From assembly GCA_030617525.1 (NCBI GenBank), contig JAUWVG010000165.1:1-6103 (forward strand): DNA of 6,103 nt, in the 5' to 3' direction. Origin of the DNA: Candidatus Aminicenantota bacterium (GTDB taxonomy: Bacteria; Acidobacteriota; Aminicenantia; Aminicenantales; Aminicenantaceae). A model generated the notes under the pieces. It had not been told where the DNA came from. It did not search any database and worked only from the letters and a program-made list of their open reading frames with translations. Shown piece by piece: positions 1 to 6,103 of the stretch. Within the stretch, counting starts at the first letter, position 1; every line of letters starts with the position of its first letter. A program made the position numbers and the translations under genes.

Positions 1-451
1 TTTTAAGGAAAGAATCGGGGGCGTAGCGTCCCGTTAGGATTATTTCAACATCTTCTGGTTTTTGGTCCAGGACAGAGAGGATATCTTTTTCTGAAAGAAG
101 ATTGAAGTAAACGGCAACATTGATCTCATCCAATATGATAATCCTGTATTTTCCCGACAGCATGGCCTTTTCACATTTTTTCAATCCGTTTTTCGCTCTT
201 TGGATATCTTCTTTGTCCGGATCTTTGGTGACATGATGGAAACCTTTCCGACCGTACTGTTCTATTGTGATGAGTGGTGAGAAATTTTTGACAGCGTGCA
301 GTTCGCCGTAGTCCTGGCCTTTGAGAAACTGTCCCATAAATGTTTTTTCTTTGTGTCCGGCGGCACGAACAGCCAAACCCAATGCAGCCGTGGTTTTCCC
401 TTTTCCATTGCCCGTATAAACTTGAATATAACCTTTAAATTCTTCGTCCAT
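1..451 (-). CDS. cobO: Corrinoid (cob(I)alamin/cobyrinate diamide) adenosyltransferase, CobO/BtuR family, 3' end outside window
   Basis: The enzyme transfers the adenosyl group of ATP to the Co(I) of a corrinoid, giving the coenzyme B12 form; it is cytosolic and acts in B12 synthesis and salvage. 150 residues are visible. The P-loop typical of the family, GNGKGKTT, is at residues 14-21 right after the first strand. It is followed by AALGLAVRAAGH, QFLKGQDYGEL, the Walker-B-like ILDEINVA (106-113) and LTGRYAP (139-145). Family members are usually about 170-200 residues, so roughly the last 25-40 residues lie beyond the left edge. The start is well fixed: an in-frame TAA lies three codons upstream (458-460), and an AGGTG ribosome site (461-465) sits 9 bases before the ATG. 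This is the short form without a long N-terminal extension. It is divergent from serS and has its own promoter. The leader of about 50 nt is too short for a cobalamin riboswitch. Confidence 0.93.
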   Translation of the reverse strand, partial: MDEEFKGYIQVYTGNGKGKTTAALGLAVRAAGHKEKTFMGQFLKGQDYGELHAVKNFSPLITIEQYGRKGFHHVTKDPDKEDIQRAKNGLKKCEKAMLSGKYRIIILDEINVAVYFNLLSEKDILSVLDQKPEDVEIILTGRYAPDSFLK

Positions 452-510
452 TGTGTCTTACACCTATCACATTCTCTATCGCCTGTATTCTCAGCTCTCC
501 TTGACCTATA

Positions 511-539
511 ACTATATTTTAATGCCTTCCCAGAGTCAA
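511..539 (-). promoter_or_regulatory. sigma70-type promoter for cobO
   Basis: Read on the minus strand, a -35 box TTGACT (539-534) is followed by exactly 17 bases and a -10 box TATAGT (516-511). Each box matches the consensus at five of six positions. Transcription would start near position 504, leaving a leader of about 50 nt before the cobO ATG at 451. The promoter starts only 9 bp from the left end of the palindromic element at 548. Confidence 0.65.
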
Positions 540-547
540 ATATCGAA

Positions 548-745
548 GCATCTCCATTTTCGTGATTTAAAGAATGAGTTCTGTAAAGTGATACGAAATC
601 ACGCGTAGTTTTCCCCAGCGAGGAAAACTCGCTCGATTCCGTCCTCGCTCTCCTCCAGGGGAGAAACCATGCCCGCTTCGTCCTCCATACGGATTTCTCC
701 ATCATCTTCCCAGAACTCTAAATAAAATCACGAAAATATAGATGC
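548..745. repeat. Copy 1 of a ~200-bp imperfect palindromic element (MITE-like or structured)
   Basis: The left arm 548-583 and right arm 711-745 are inverted repeats. Paired blocks are GCATCT (548-553/740-745), ATTTTCGTGATTT (556-568/725-737) and GAGTTCTG (576-583/711-718), separated by small mismatched segments. The interior has smaller hairpins: GTGAT/ATCAC (588-592/598-602), AGTTTTCC/GGAAAACT with a 7-nt loop CCAGCGA (607-629), and TCTCC/GGAGA (649-664). A second copy lies at 2255-2454, and 31 bases before the right arm are identical (687-717 versus 2399-2429). No target-site duplication is apparent and no transposase is encoded. Minus-strand reading frames across it are incidental. It fills the gap between the divergent cobO and serS promoters. 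It could be a non-autonomous mobile element or a structured DNA/RNA element. Confidence 0.85.
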
Positions 746-765
746 ATGCATAATCTCTTTAATAT

Positions 766-794
766 TTGCCTGAGTTCTATTTTTTTAATATAAT
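766..794 (+). promoter_or_regulatory. sigma70-type promoter for serS, apparently giving a leaderless mRNA
   Basis: A -35 box TTGCCT (766-771, four of six consensus positions) is followed by 17 bases and a perfect TATAAT (789-794). Seven bases lie between the -10 box and the ATG at 802, so the expected transcription start falls on or next to the A of the start codon. No Shine-Dalgarno sequence is present before the ATG, in agreement with a leaderless message. Confidence 0.7.
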
Positions 795-801
795 CTGCGG
801 C

Positions 802-2073
802 ATGCTGGATATTAAATTTGTACAGGAAAATCTTGATCTTGTCATCAGAAAGACGGCTTCCAAAGGGATGGAGATCAATCTCACCGCATTTAAAAACCTC
901 ATCGCAGAAAAGAAAGCCCAGCTGCAAAAAGTCGAAGCCCTCCGTTTTGAATTGAATAAAACCTCCAAGCTCATTGGCCGGATGAAAATGGACAAAGAAG
1001 ATGCCTTGTCTGAAATTGCGGCGATGAAAAAAGTCTCTGAGGAGACTAGGATTCTAGAAGAAAAATTAAAGACTGTCGATGAAGAATTAAAGTCGATCCT
1101 CCTGAATATCCCGAATATTCCACATGAATCTGTTCCTGAAGGATTGAGTCCTGAAAACAATGAGGAAGTACGCATGTGGGGTGAAAAACCTAAATTTTCT
1201 TTCTCTCCCAAACCTCATTGGGAAATAGGAAAAAATCTCGGGATACTGGATTTTGAGCGGGCATCCAAAATAACGGGATCGCGATTTGTTGTGTATCTGG
1301 GAAAAGGGGCACTTTTAGAACGGGCCTTGATCAATTTTATGTTGGATATTCACACAAGAGAAAAAGGCTACATAGAAGTAATTCCCCCGTTTATCGTCAA
1401 TGAGATAAGCTTGACCGGAACAGGTAATCTTCCCAAGTTTGAAGACGACCTGTTTAAACTCCAGGGATTGTCCTGGTATTTGATTCCTACCGCGGAAGTC
1501 CCCCTGACCAATTACTACCGGGATGAAATCCTCGAAAAGGAATCCCTCCCACAAAGGTTTGTCGCCTACACTCCTTGTTTTAGGAGTGAAGCGGGATCGT
1601 ATGGAAAAGACGTCCGGGGTTTGGTCAGGCAGCACCAATTCAACAAAGTTGAATTGATGACTTTTTCTTCTCCGGAGAACTCTTATGTGGAGTTGGAAAA
1701 ACTCACTTCAGATGCTGAAGATATTCTGAAAAGGTTGGGGCTGCATTATCGTGTTGTGGTCCTCTGTTCGGGTGATTTGGGATTCTCAGGTGCAAAAACC
1801 TATGATTTGGAGCTTTGGATGCCTCATAGAGACAAATTTCTTGAGATTTCCTCCTGCACAAACTGCGAGGATTTTCAGGCACGCAGAGCCAACATCCGCT
1901 TCCGAAGTGAAACAAAATCCAAACCCCAATTTGTTCACACTCTTAATGGATCAGGTCTGGCACTGGGACGGACTGTCAGTGCTATTCTAGAGAGCTATCA
2001 ACAGAAAGATGGCAGTGTTGTTGTGCCCAAAGCTCTACAGCCCTATATGAACGGATTGGAAAAGATCGAATAA
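802..2073 (+). CDS. serS: Seryl-tRNA synthetase (class II)
   Basis: The enzyme charges tRNA-Ser (and tRNA-Sec where present) with serine, using ATP, in the cytosol as a homodimer. The product is 423 residues, the normal length for bacterial SerRS. It starts with the typical MLDIKFVQENLDLV. Residues about 28-100 are the charged helical coiled-coil arm that binds the long variable arm of tRNA-Ser. The catalytic core shows TGSRF (158-162), TGTGNLPKFEDDLF (205-218), the serine-binding PTAEV (229-233), class II motif 2 beginning CFRSEAGSYG (259-268), EISSCTNCEDFQARR (348-362) and motif 3 NGSGLALGRTVSAILESYQ (382-400). A longer reading from a TTG at 766 was rejected because it overlaps the promoter and adds residues not found in the family. 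No ribosome-binding site is seen and a strong promoter ends 7 bases upstream. Two tRNA-Ser genes follow on the same strand. Confidence 0.97.
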   Translation: MLDIKFVQENLDLVIRKTASKGMEINLTAFKNLIAEKKAQLQKVEALRFELNKTSKLIGRMKMDKEDALSEIAAMKKVSEETRILEEKLKTVDEELKSILLNIPNIPHESVPEGLSPENNEEVRMWGEKPKFSFSPKPHWEIGKNLGILDFERASKITGSRFVVYLGKGALLERALINFMLDIHTREKGYIEVIPPFIVNEISLTGTGNLPKFEDDLFKLQGLSWYLIPTAEVPLTNYYRDEILEKESLPQRFVAYTPCFRSEAGSYGKDVRGLVRQHQFNKVELMTFSSPENSYVELEKLTSDAEDILKRLGLHYRVVVLCSGDLGFSGAKTYDLELWMPHRDKFLEISSCTNCEDFQARRANIRFRSETKSKPQFVHTLNGSGLALGRTVSAILESYQQKDGSVVVPKALQPYMNGLEKIE

Positions 2074-2098
2074 TCCTTTAAAATAGAACTCCTTATTC

Positions 2099-2135
2099 AA
2101 CCTGGATTATTCACGTTTTATGAATAGTTCAGGTT
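2099..2135. other. Strong 15-bp hairpin between serS and tRNA-Ser(UGA)
   Basis: Arms 2099-2113 and 2121-2135 pair over 15 positions, with two G-T wobbles and no mismatch, around the 7-nt loop CGTTTTA. No T-run follows on either strand, so it is not a typical intrinsic terminator. It may stabilise the serS mRNA 3' end, mark a processing point before the tRNA, or be the remains of a palindromic repeat. Its TTTTATGAATA segment resembles the left arm of the element at 2255-2454, but the match is short. Confidence 0.6.
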
Positions 2136-2151
2136 AAATGATCTCCCTTGC

Positions 2152-2241
2152 GGAGGGATGGCCGAGTGGTTGAAGGCGGCGGTCTTGAAAATCGCTTCAC
2201 GAGCAATCGTGACGGGGGTTCGAATCCCTCTCCCTCCGCCA
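2152..2241 (+). tRNA. tRNA-Ser (anticodon UGA)
   Basis: A 90-nt class II tRNA gene with the 3' CCA encoded. The acceptor stem is GGAGGGA (2152-2158) with TCCCTCC (2231-2237), discriminator G and CCA 2239-2241. The anticodon stem is 2179-2183/2191-2195 around the loop CTTGAAA, with anticodon TGA at 2186-2188, which reads UCN codons, chiefly UCA. The long variable arm contains CACGA/TCGTG, the serine identity feature. The T arm is GGGGG-TTCGAAT-CCCTC. The gene lies 78 bp after serS with only a weak candidate promoter (TTCACG 2110-2115 and TTAAAT 2134-2139). It may therefore be transcribed from the serS promoter and processed. Confidence 0.97.
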
Positions 2242-2254
2242 TTTCATTTAAACA

Positions 2255-2454
2255 GCACCTTCATTTTATGAATATAGAAATTCTGTAAAGTGAAAAGAAA
2301 CCACGTTGCGCTTTCCCCAGCGAGGAAAGCTCACTCGATCTCCGTTCCTCGCTCTCATTTCCCCATGAAGGAAATGAACCATGCCCGCTCGTCCTCCGAT
2401 ACGGATTTCTCCATCATCTTCCCAGAACTTTCTATATTCATAAAATGAAGATGC
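2255..2454. repeat. Copy 2 of the ~200-bp imperfect palindromic element
   Basis: The arms 2253-2285 and 2423-2456 pair almost perfectly over about 33 positions, with one mismatch and one single-base bulge. The core CTTCATTTTATGAATATAG is matched base for base. The ends GCACCT/AGATGC correspond to GCATCT/AGATGC of copy 1 at 548-745. Interior hairpins are GCTTTCC/GGAAAGC with the same CCAGCGA loop as copy 1 (2310-2330) and TCATTTCC/GGAAATGA (2355-2377). An alternative pairing AGCGAGGAA/TTCCTCGCT (2319-2327/2345-2353) is also possible. The copy sits between the 3' end of tRNA-Ser(UGA) and the promoter of tRNA-Ser(GCU). It has no coding capacity that I would trust and no clear target duplication. 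Confidence 0.87.
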
Positions 2455-2475
2455 TGATCTTAGCAACATGATGAT

Positions 2476-2503
2476 TTGAAAAAAGCGGGAAAAATGATAG
2501 AAT
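2476..2503 (+). promoter_or_regulatory. Promoter for tRNA-Ser(GCU)
   Basis: A -35 box TTGAAA (2476-2481) is followed by 16 bases and an extended -10 TGATAGAAT (hexamer TAGAAT at 2498-2503). Both hexamers match at five of six positions. Transcription would start near 2510, giving a short precursor leader before the tRNA at 2527. It lies just to the right of the palindromic element. Confidence 0.6.
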
Positions 2504-2526
2504 GAGCGAGACATATTCTAGCAGGT

Positions 2527-3144
<618 letters not shown>

Positions 3145-3162
3145 TCAGGGAAAATTGTGGCT

Positions 3163-3288
3163 TCAAAAAAATTGAATATCTACGCCAACAATATCAGGAT
3201 TTACAAAGATAGACTCTTCTTGATAGATACACATGTAAATATGAGGATTCATGAATATCGGTTTATAGTTGATTGAAATAGATCCCAT
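3163..3288 (-). CDS. Possible small ORF or gene fragment, function unknown
   Basis: An ATG at 3288 opens a 41-residue frame starting MGSISINYKPIFMNPH and ending VGVDIQFF, with a stop at 3165-3163. An in-frame TAA directly precedes the ATG. The stop lies in a run of seven A (plus strand, 3165-3171). Removing one base would let the frame continue EATIFPELSKTIKI to a TAG near 3122, overlapping the recombinase remains. The residue composition looks protein-like, but I recognise no family and see no ribosome site. It may be a fragment of a gene once carried by the lost element, or chance. Confidence 0.2.
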   Translation of the reverse strand: MGSISINYKPIFMNPHIYMCIYQEESIFVNPDIVGVDIQFF

Positions 3289-3307
3289 TTAAAGTCCTTG
3301 AAAAAAG

Positions 3308-3336
3308 TTGTTAAGTCAAAACTGATGTATTATAAT
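3308..3336 (+). promoter_or_regulatory. Plus-strand sigma70-type promoter upstream of the histidine kinase
   Basis: A -35 box TTGTTA (3308-3313, four of six) is followed by 17 bases and a perfect TATAAT (3331-3336). Transcription would start near 3343. The first gene on this strand is the kinase at 3587, so it would have a leader of about 240 nt. Alternatively the promoter drives an untranslated RNA or belongs to a lost gene. No better promoter is visible nearer the kinase; only TATACT at 3490-3495 without a good -35 box. Confidence 0.5.
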
Positions 3337-3490
3337 CACATGCGTAAACATTAGGCGCTTGACTACAAGCCTCCAATGAAATATTTAATTGAAAAGGGGA
3401 AAAAGATCCGACTGAGATGCTAGCCCAAATTAGCCTCTAAAGTGGTATCAAAAACAGGGGACAGTTCCAGAAAAAACAAAATACTTATTT

Positions 3491-3550
3491 ATACTGCAGT
3501 ATTTCTTTTCACCTTAAAGGAAAGGTTTGAGTGCTAAATAGCAGTGCTAA
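3491..3550. promoter_or_regulatory. Possible operator region: palindrome and direct repeats before the kinase
   Basis: A perfect 12-bp palindrome ATACTGCAGTAT lies at 3491-3502. The octamer AGTGCTAA occurs twice, at 3530-3537 and 3543-3550, 13 bp apart. Between and over them lies TGCTA-AA-TAGCA (3532-3543), another dyad. These could bind a regulator of the kinase gene. Short AT-rich dyads also arise by chance, so confidence is low. Confidence 0.25.
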
Positions 3551-3573
3551 CAAGCCAGGCCTCTGAGCTTGTT
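3549..3573 (+). other. 7-bp hairpin just upstream of the kinase ribosome site
   Basis: AACAAGC (3549-3555) pairs perfectly with GCTTGTT (3567-3573) around an 11-nt loop that itself contains AGGCCT. It ends 2 bases before the GAAGG ribosome site (3576-3580). In the mRNA it could influence initiation of the kinase or mark a processed 5' end. It has no T-run and is not a terminator. Confidence 0.4.
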
Positions 3574-3586
3574 CTGAAGGCAAAAG

Positions 3587-5893
3587 ATGGGATTAGAAAA
3601 AAAAGTTAAAAGTATGAGTGCGACACAAGTAGAAAATTATGCTGAAATTCTCTTTGAATCTATTCCTAGTGCCATTTTTACAGTAGATAAAGATAAAAAA
3701 ATAGTTGCATGGAATAAAAAAGCAGAAGAGATTACTGGTTATTCCAAACAAGAGATACTGGGAAAGGAATGTTTGGTTTTTTCAGAATACCCTTGTAAAG
3801 AGAAATGCGGGCTTTATGCTGAGGATGTTGAAAAGCCTATCTTGGAAAAAGAATGCATTATAAAAACTAAGGACGGGAAAGCACTGAGTATTTCAAAGAA
3901 TGTTGATTTGTTAAAGGGAAAAGATGGAAATATTATTGGTGGAGTAGAGAACTTTGTTGATATAACTGAGCTCAAGAAAGCAAATGAGGAACTTAAAAGT
4001 TCTGAGGAACGATTAAAGTTGTTGTTTGAATCTGCACCAGATGCTTATTATCTAAATGATTTGAAAGGAACGTTTATTGATGGCAACAAAGCAGCTGAGG
4101 AATTGATAGGTTATAAAAGACAGGAATTGATTGGTAAAAGTTTTATGAAATTAAATTTACTATCGTTTAATCAGATGCCTAAAGCTGCAAAAAATCTGGC
4201 TAAAAATGCTTTGGGCAAGTCTACAGGACCTGATGAATTTATAATAAAAGGACGAGAAGGCAAAGGGAGAGTTATGGAAATAAGGACTCATCCTGTAAAA
4301 ATAAAAGGAAAAATACGAGTACTTGGAATAGCAAGGGATATCTCAGAGCGAAAAAAAGCAGAGCAGTCTTTAAAAGAAAAAACAGCGTATCTTGACCAGT
4401 TGATTAAAAGCGCTCCTGAAGGAATTGTGATGGTTGATAATAATCATAGAGTGATGTCTATAAATGAAGAATTTACCAAGCTGTTTGGATATTCAAGTGC
4501 TGATGCAATTGGGCATGATCTGGATTCTTTAGTTGCAAAAAACTTCAAAGATGCAAAATTGATCACAGACGAAGTGCATGAAGGTGCCGAAGTCAGTTAT
4601 GAACGAATACGTCAGCACAAAGACGGTAAACTTGTAAATGTTTCTATTCTTGGCTCGCCAATAGTTATTGAAGGTAAACAAGTTGGTGCTTTTTCCATTT
4701 ATCGTGATATATCAGATCGCATACGGGCAGAAAAGGACTTAAAAAAGGCAAAACAAGCAGCTGACAAAGCTAACCAGGCCAAGAGCCTGTTCCTTGCTAA
4801 TATGAGTCATGAGATAAGAACTCCTTTGAATGCGATTATTGGATTTGTTGACTTAATGCAAGATGATAAGAGCCTTTCAGAAGAACACAAGGATTATCTT
4901 AAAACTGTTAAGGAAAGCTCATATCACCTGCTGAGATTAATTAATGAAATCCTGGATATTTCAAAAATAGAGGCGGGAGAGATGGAACTAGAAGAAATTC
5001 CTTTTTCACTTGAATCTGTCCTGGATAATGTCAGGTCTAATGGGAAATCAATTCTGCACAGAAATGGGAAAAACATCTCTTTAAAAATAAATTACTCTGA
5101 ATCTATCAGCGATTATATTTTAGGAGATCCAACAAGAGTCCGGCAAATACTTACTAATCTGGTGGCTAATGCAATTAAATTCACTAAAGAGGGAGAGATT
5201 GAAGTTGATGTTTCATTAACTGACAATAAGAAATACTTGAAGTTATATGTAAAAGATACAGGAATTGGGATACCGAAAGACCAGCAAAAATCAATATTTG
5301 AAGTATTTCAGCAAGTAGATAAGACCACGACACGAAAATATGGTGGTACTGGGTTGGGTCTTGCGCTTGCAAAAAACTTTGTTGAACTTGGTGGTGGGGA
5401 GATATGGATTGAGTCAGAGCCAGGGAAAGGAAGCAAATTATATATTACAATACCTTACAAGCCGACAAAAGAGCCGACAAAAGAAGAAACAGTCACTTAT
5501 GAATCAAGTACAGCTGGTCCTGATAAGGATTATAAAATCCTGTTGGCAGAAGATAACATAATAAACCAGAAACTTGCAAAAAGAATCCTGGAGAAACATG
5601 GTTTTACTAGTGTTATTATAGCTGAAAACGGAGAAGATGCTGTAAAACACTATAAAACCGAGAAACCAGATTTGATTTTAATGGATATCCAAATGCCTGT
5701 AATGGACGGTCTTGAAGCAACAAAAATTATAAGAGCACAGGAGAAAGAATGTAAAACTCCTATAATCGCAATTACAGCAAGTGCAATGCCAGAAGACAGG
5801 GATATATGCCTTGGAGCAGGGTGCAATGATTATATTTCAAAACCAATAAATCCAAAGAAACTTGTTAATCTTGTTAGAAAGTATCAGAAATAA
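3587..5893 (+). CDS. Soluble hybrid sensor histidine kinase, PAS-PAS-PAS-HisKA-HATPase-REC
   Basis: A 768-residue signalling kinase that autophosphorylates on His and passes the phosphate to its own receiver. No signal peptide or membrane segment is visible, so it is a cytosolic sensor. Three PAS domains lie at about 16-130, 138-258 and 268-385, each closing with a DIT/DIS motif. A short coiled coil leads into the HisKA domain with the H-box NMSHEIRTPLNAI (His408). The ATPase domain has the N-box (Asn524, Asn528), DTGIGI (557-562) and GGTGLGLA (586-593). The receiver (648-768) has acidic Glu655/Asp656, phospho-acceptor Asp700 in LMDIQMP, Thr730 and Lys752, all intact. PAS1 carries a cysteine group, C62, C70, C74 and C90, that might bind metal or sense redox. 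The ATG follows GAAGG by 6 bases, and an in-frame TGA is just upstream. No output regulator or HPt protein is nearby, so its target is unknown. Base composition is visibly more AT-rich than serS. Confidence 0.96.
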   Translation: MGLEKKVKSMSATQVENYAEILFESIPSAIFTVDKDKKIVAWNKKAEEITGYSKQEILGKECLVFSEYPCKEKCGLYAEDVEKPILEKECIIKTKDGKALSISKNVDLLKGKDGNIIGGVENFVDITELKKANEELKSSEERLKLLFESAPDAYYLNDLKGTFIDGNKAAEELIGYKRQELIGKSFMKLNLLSFNQMPKAAKNLAKNALGKSTGPDEFIIKGREGKGRVMEIRTHPVKIKGKIRVLGIARDISERKKAEQSLKEKTAYLDQLIKSAPEGIVMVDNNHRVMSINEEFTKLFGYSSADAIGHDLDSLVAKNFKDAKLITDEVHEGAEVSYERIRQHKDGKLVNVSILGSPIVIEGKQVGAFSIYRDISDRIRAEKDLKKAKQAADKANQAKSLFLANMSHEIRTPLNAIIGFVDLMQDDKSLSEEHKDYLKTVKESSYHLLRLINEILDISKIEAGEMELEEIPFSLESVLDNVRSNGKSILHRNGKNISLKINYSESISDYILGDPTRVRQILTNLVANAIKFTKEGEIEVDVSLTDNKKYLKLYVKDTGIGIPKDQQKSIFEVFQQVDKTTTRKYGGTGLGLALAKNFVELGGGEIWIESEPGKGSKLYITIPYKPTKEPTKEETVTYESSTAGPDKDYKILLAEDNIINQKLAKRILEKHGFTSVIIAENGEDAVKHYKTEKPDLILMDIQMPVMDGLEATKIIRAQEKECKTPIIAITASAMPEDRDICLGAGCNDYISKPINPKKLVNLVRKYQK

Positions 5894-5950
5894 ATTAAGC
5901 GTGATGTTCTGGGTTATAGGACAAATTTTCTAGCAATTAAACATTCCTGG

Positions 5951-5989
5951 AAAAAACGATCTTCATTACCGTAATTTCAGCGTAAATCG
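5951..5989 (-). terminator. Weak candidate terminator for a minus-strand gene
   Basis: On the minus strand, CGATTT (5989-5984) can pair with the segment around AGATCG, with one wobble, enclosing an inner ATTA/TAAT hairpin. It is followed directly by six T (5956-5951). It would terminate a gene entering from the right edge. The stem is short and interrupted, so this is tentative. For the kinase on the plus strand, only a weak stem GTTCT/AGGAC (5906-5922) followed by AAATTTT is seen. Confidence 0.3.
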
Positions 5990-6025
5990 CACTGGGAGTA
6001 GCCTGAAACCGCGTCTGCCATCCTT

Positions 6026-6103
6026 TTAACTATCAATATTAAATTGAATCCCTTGGGAAATATTTTCTGCACTGGTAAAATCTTCGGCACCTAAAATTAT
6101 CAC
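6026..6103 (-). CDS. Possible C-terminal end of a minus-strand gene, unrecognised
   Basis: The minus strand is open from the window edge to a TAA at 6028-6026, giving 25 residues that end GAEDFTSAENISQGIQFNID-S. The composition looks like a real protein end, and a weak terminator-like structure follows about 40 bases downstream. This would make it convergent with the kinase. The piece is too short to identify and an open frame of 25 codons can occur by chance. Confidence 0.28.
   Translation of the reverse strand: MIILGAEDFTSAENISQGIQFNIDS

Larger units (their letters stand above)
3145..3586. other. Gene-poor region between recombinase remains and histidine kinase
   Basis: About 440 bp with no convincing gene. 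It holds the doubtful minus-strand ORF at 3163-3288, a good plus-strand promoter at 3308-3336, and a small hairpin GCTTG/CAAGC (3357-3370 area). GGGGACAGTTCC (about 3457-3468) recalls the GGGGACAG motif often seen near REP-associated Y1 transposases. The palindrome, direct repeats and hairpin listed separately lie just before the kinase. The stretch reads like a junction where foreign DNA has decayed. Confidence 0.5.

Noticed and set aside
452..510. Cobalamin riboswitch before cobO
   Set aside because: The likely leader is only about 50 nt and no B12-box-like structure is visible.
262..705. 147-aa minus-strand open frame
   Set aside because: It is an out-of-frame reading of cobO joined to the palindromic element; the true cobO frame has the P-loop and family motifs.
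745..801. T-box leader for serS
   Set aside because: There is no space between the promoter and the start codon, and no T-box sequence.
766..801. 12-residue N-terminal extension of SerRS from TTG 766
   Set aside because: It overlaps the -35 and -10 boxes, and the family begins at MLDIKFVQ.
2266..2514. 82-aa minus-strand frame over palindromic copy 2
   Set aside because: The matching region of copy 1 uses another frame with different indels, so the two copies do not preserve a protein.
3418..3441. Seven-codon leader peptide ATG...TAA before the kinase
   Set aside because: Too short and without a ribosome site; expected by chance.

Overview
The window comes from a moderately AT-rich bacterium. 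It uses sigma70-type promoters and CCA-encoded tRNA genes, and it carries scattered palindromic repeats. The mix of a short-form corrinoid adenosyltransferase, a multi-PAS hybrid kinase, tRNA-abutting recombinase remains and an 'ATTGCGAG...GCAATCTC' palindrome fits an uncultured-type Gram-negative lineage such as Nitrospirota, Omnitrophota or deltaproteobacteria. The sequence alone does not settle the taxon.

Left part (1-2073): a corrinoid adenosyltransferase gene (cobO, minus strand, running off the left edge) is divergent from serS (seryl-tRNA synthetase, plus strand). Good promoters can be read for both. The serS promoter places transcription initiation on or next to the start codon, which suggests a leaderless mRNA. 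The space between the two promoters is filled by a ~198-bp imperfect palindrome (548-745).

Middle part (2074-3144): serS is followed by two serine tRNA genes, tRNA-Ser(UGA) and tRNA-Ser(GCU), so the enzyme and two of its substrates are clustered. Between the tRNAs lies a second copy (2255-2454) of the ~200-bp palindrome. The outer arms and inner hairpins differ in sequence between the copies but keep their pairing. On the minus strand, touching the 3' end of tRNA-Ser(GCU), is the decayed C-terminal part of a serine recombinase. It has a frameshift and an in-frame palindromic repeat insertion. The tRNA T-loop and a mirrored copy just outside the tRNA form a dyad that may be an old attachment site.

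Right part (3145-6103): a ~440-bp gene-poor stretch contains a good plus-strand promoter, a possible small minus-strand ORF, short palindromes and direct repeats. It leads to a 768-aa soluble hybrid histidine kinase (PAS-PAS-PAS-HisKA-HATPase-REC), visibly more AT-rich than serS. A possible minus-strand gene enters from the right edge.

The most noteworthy signal is the pair of covarying ~200-bp palindromic elements. Next are the leaderless serS with its tRNA-Ser cluster and the recombinase relic at the tRNA-Ser 3' end.
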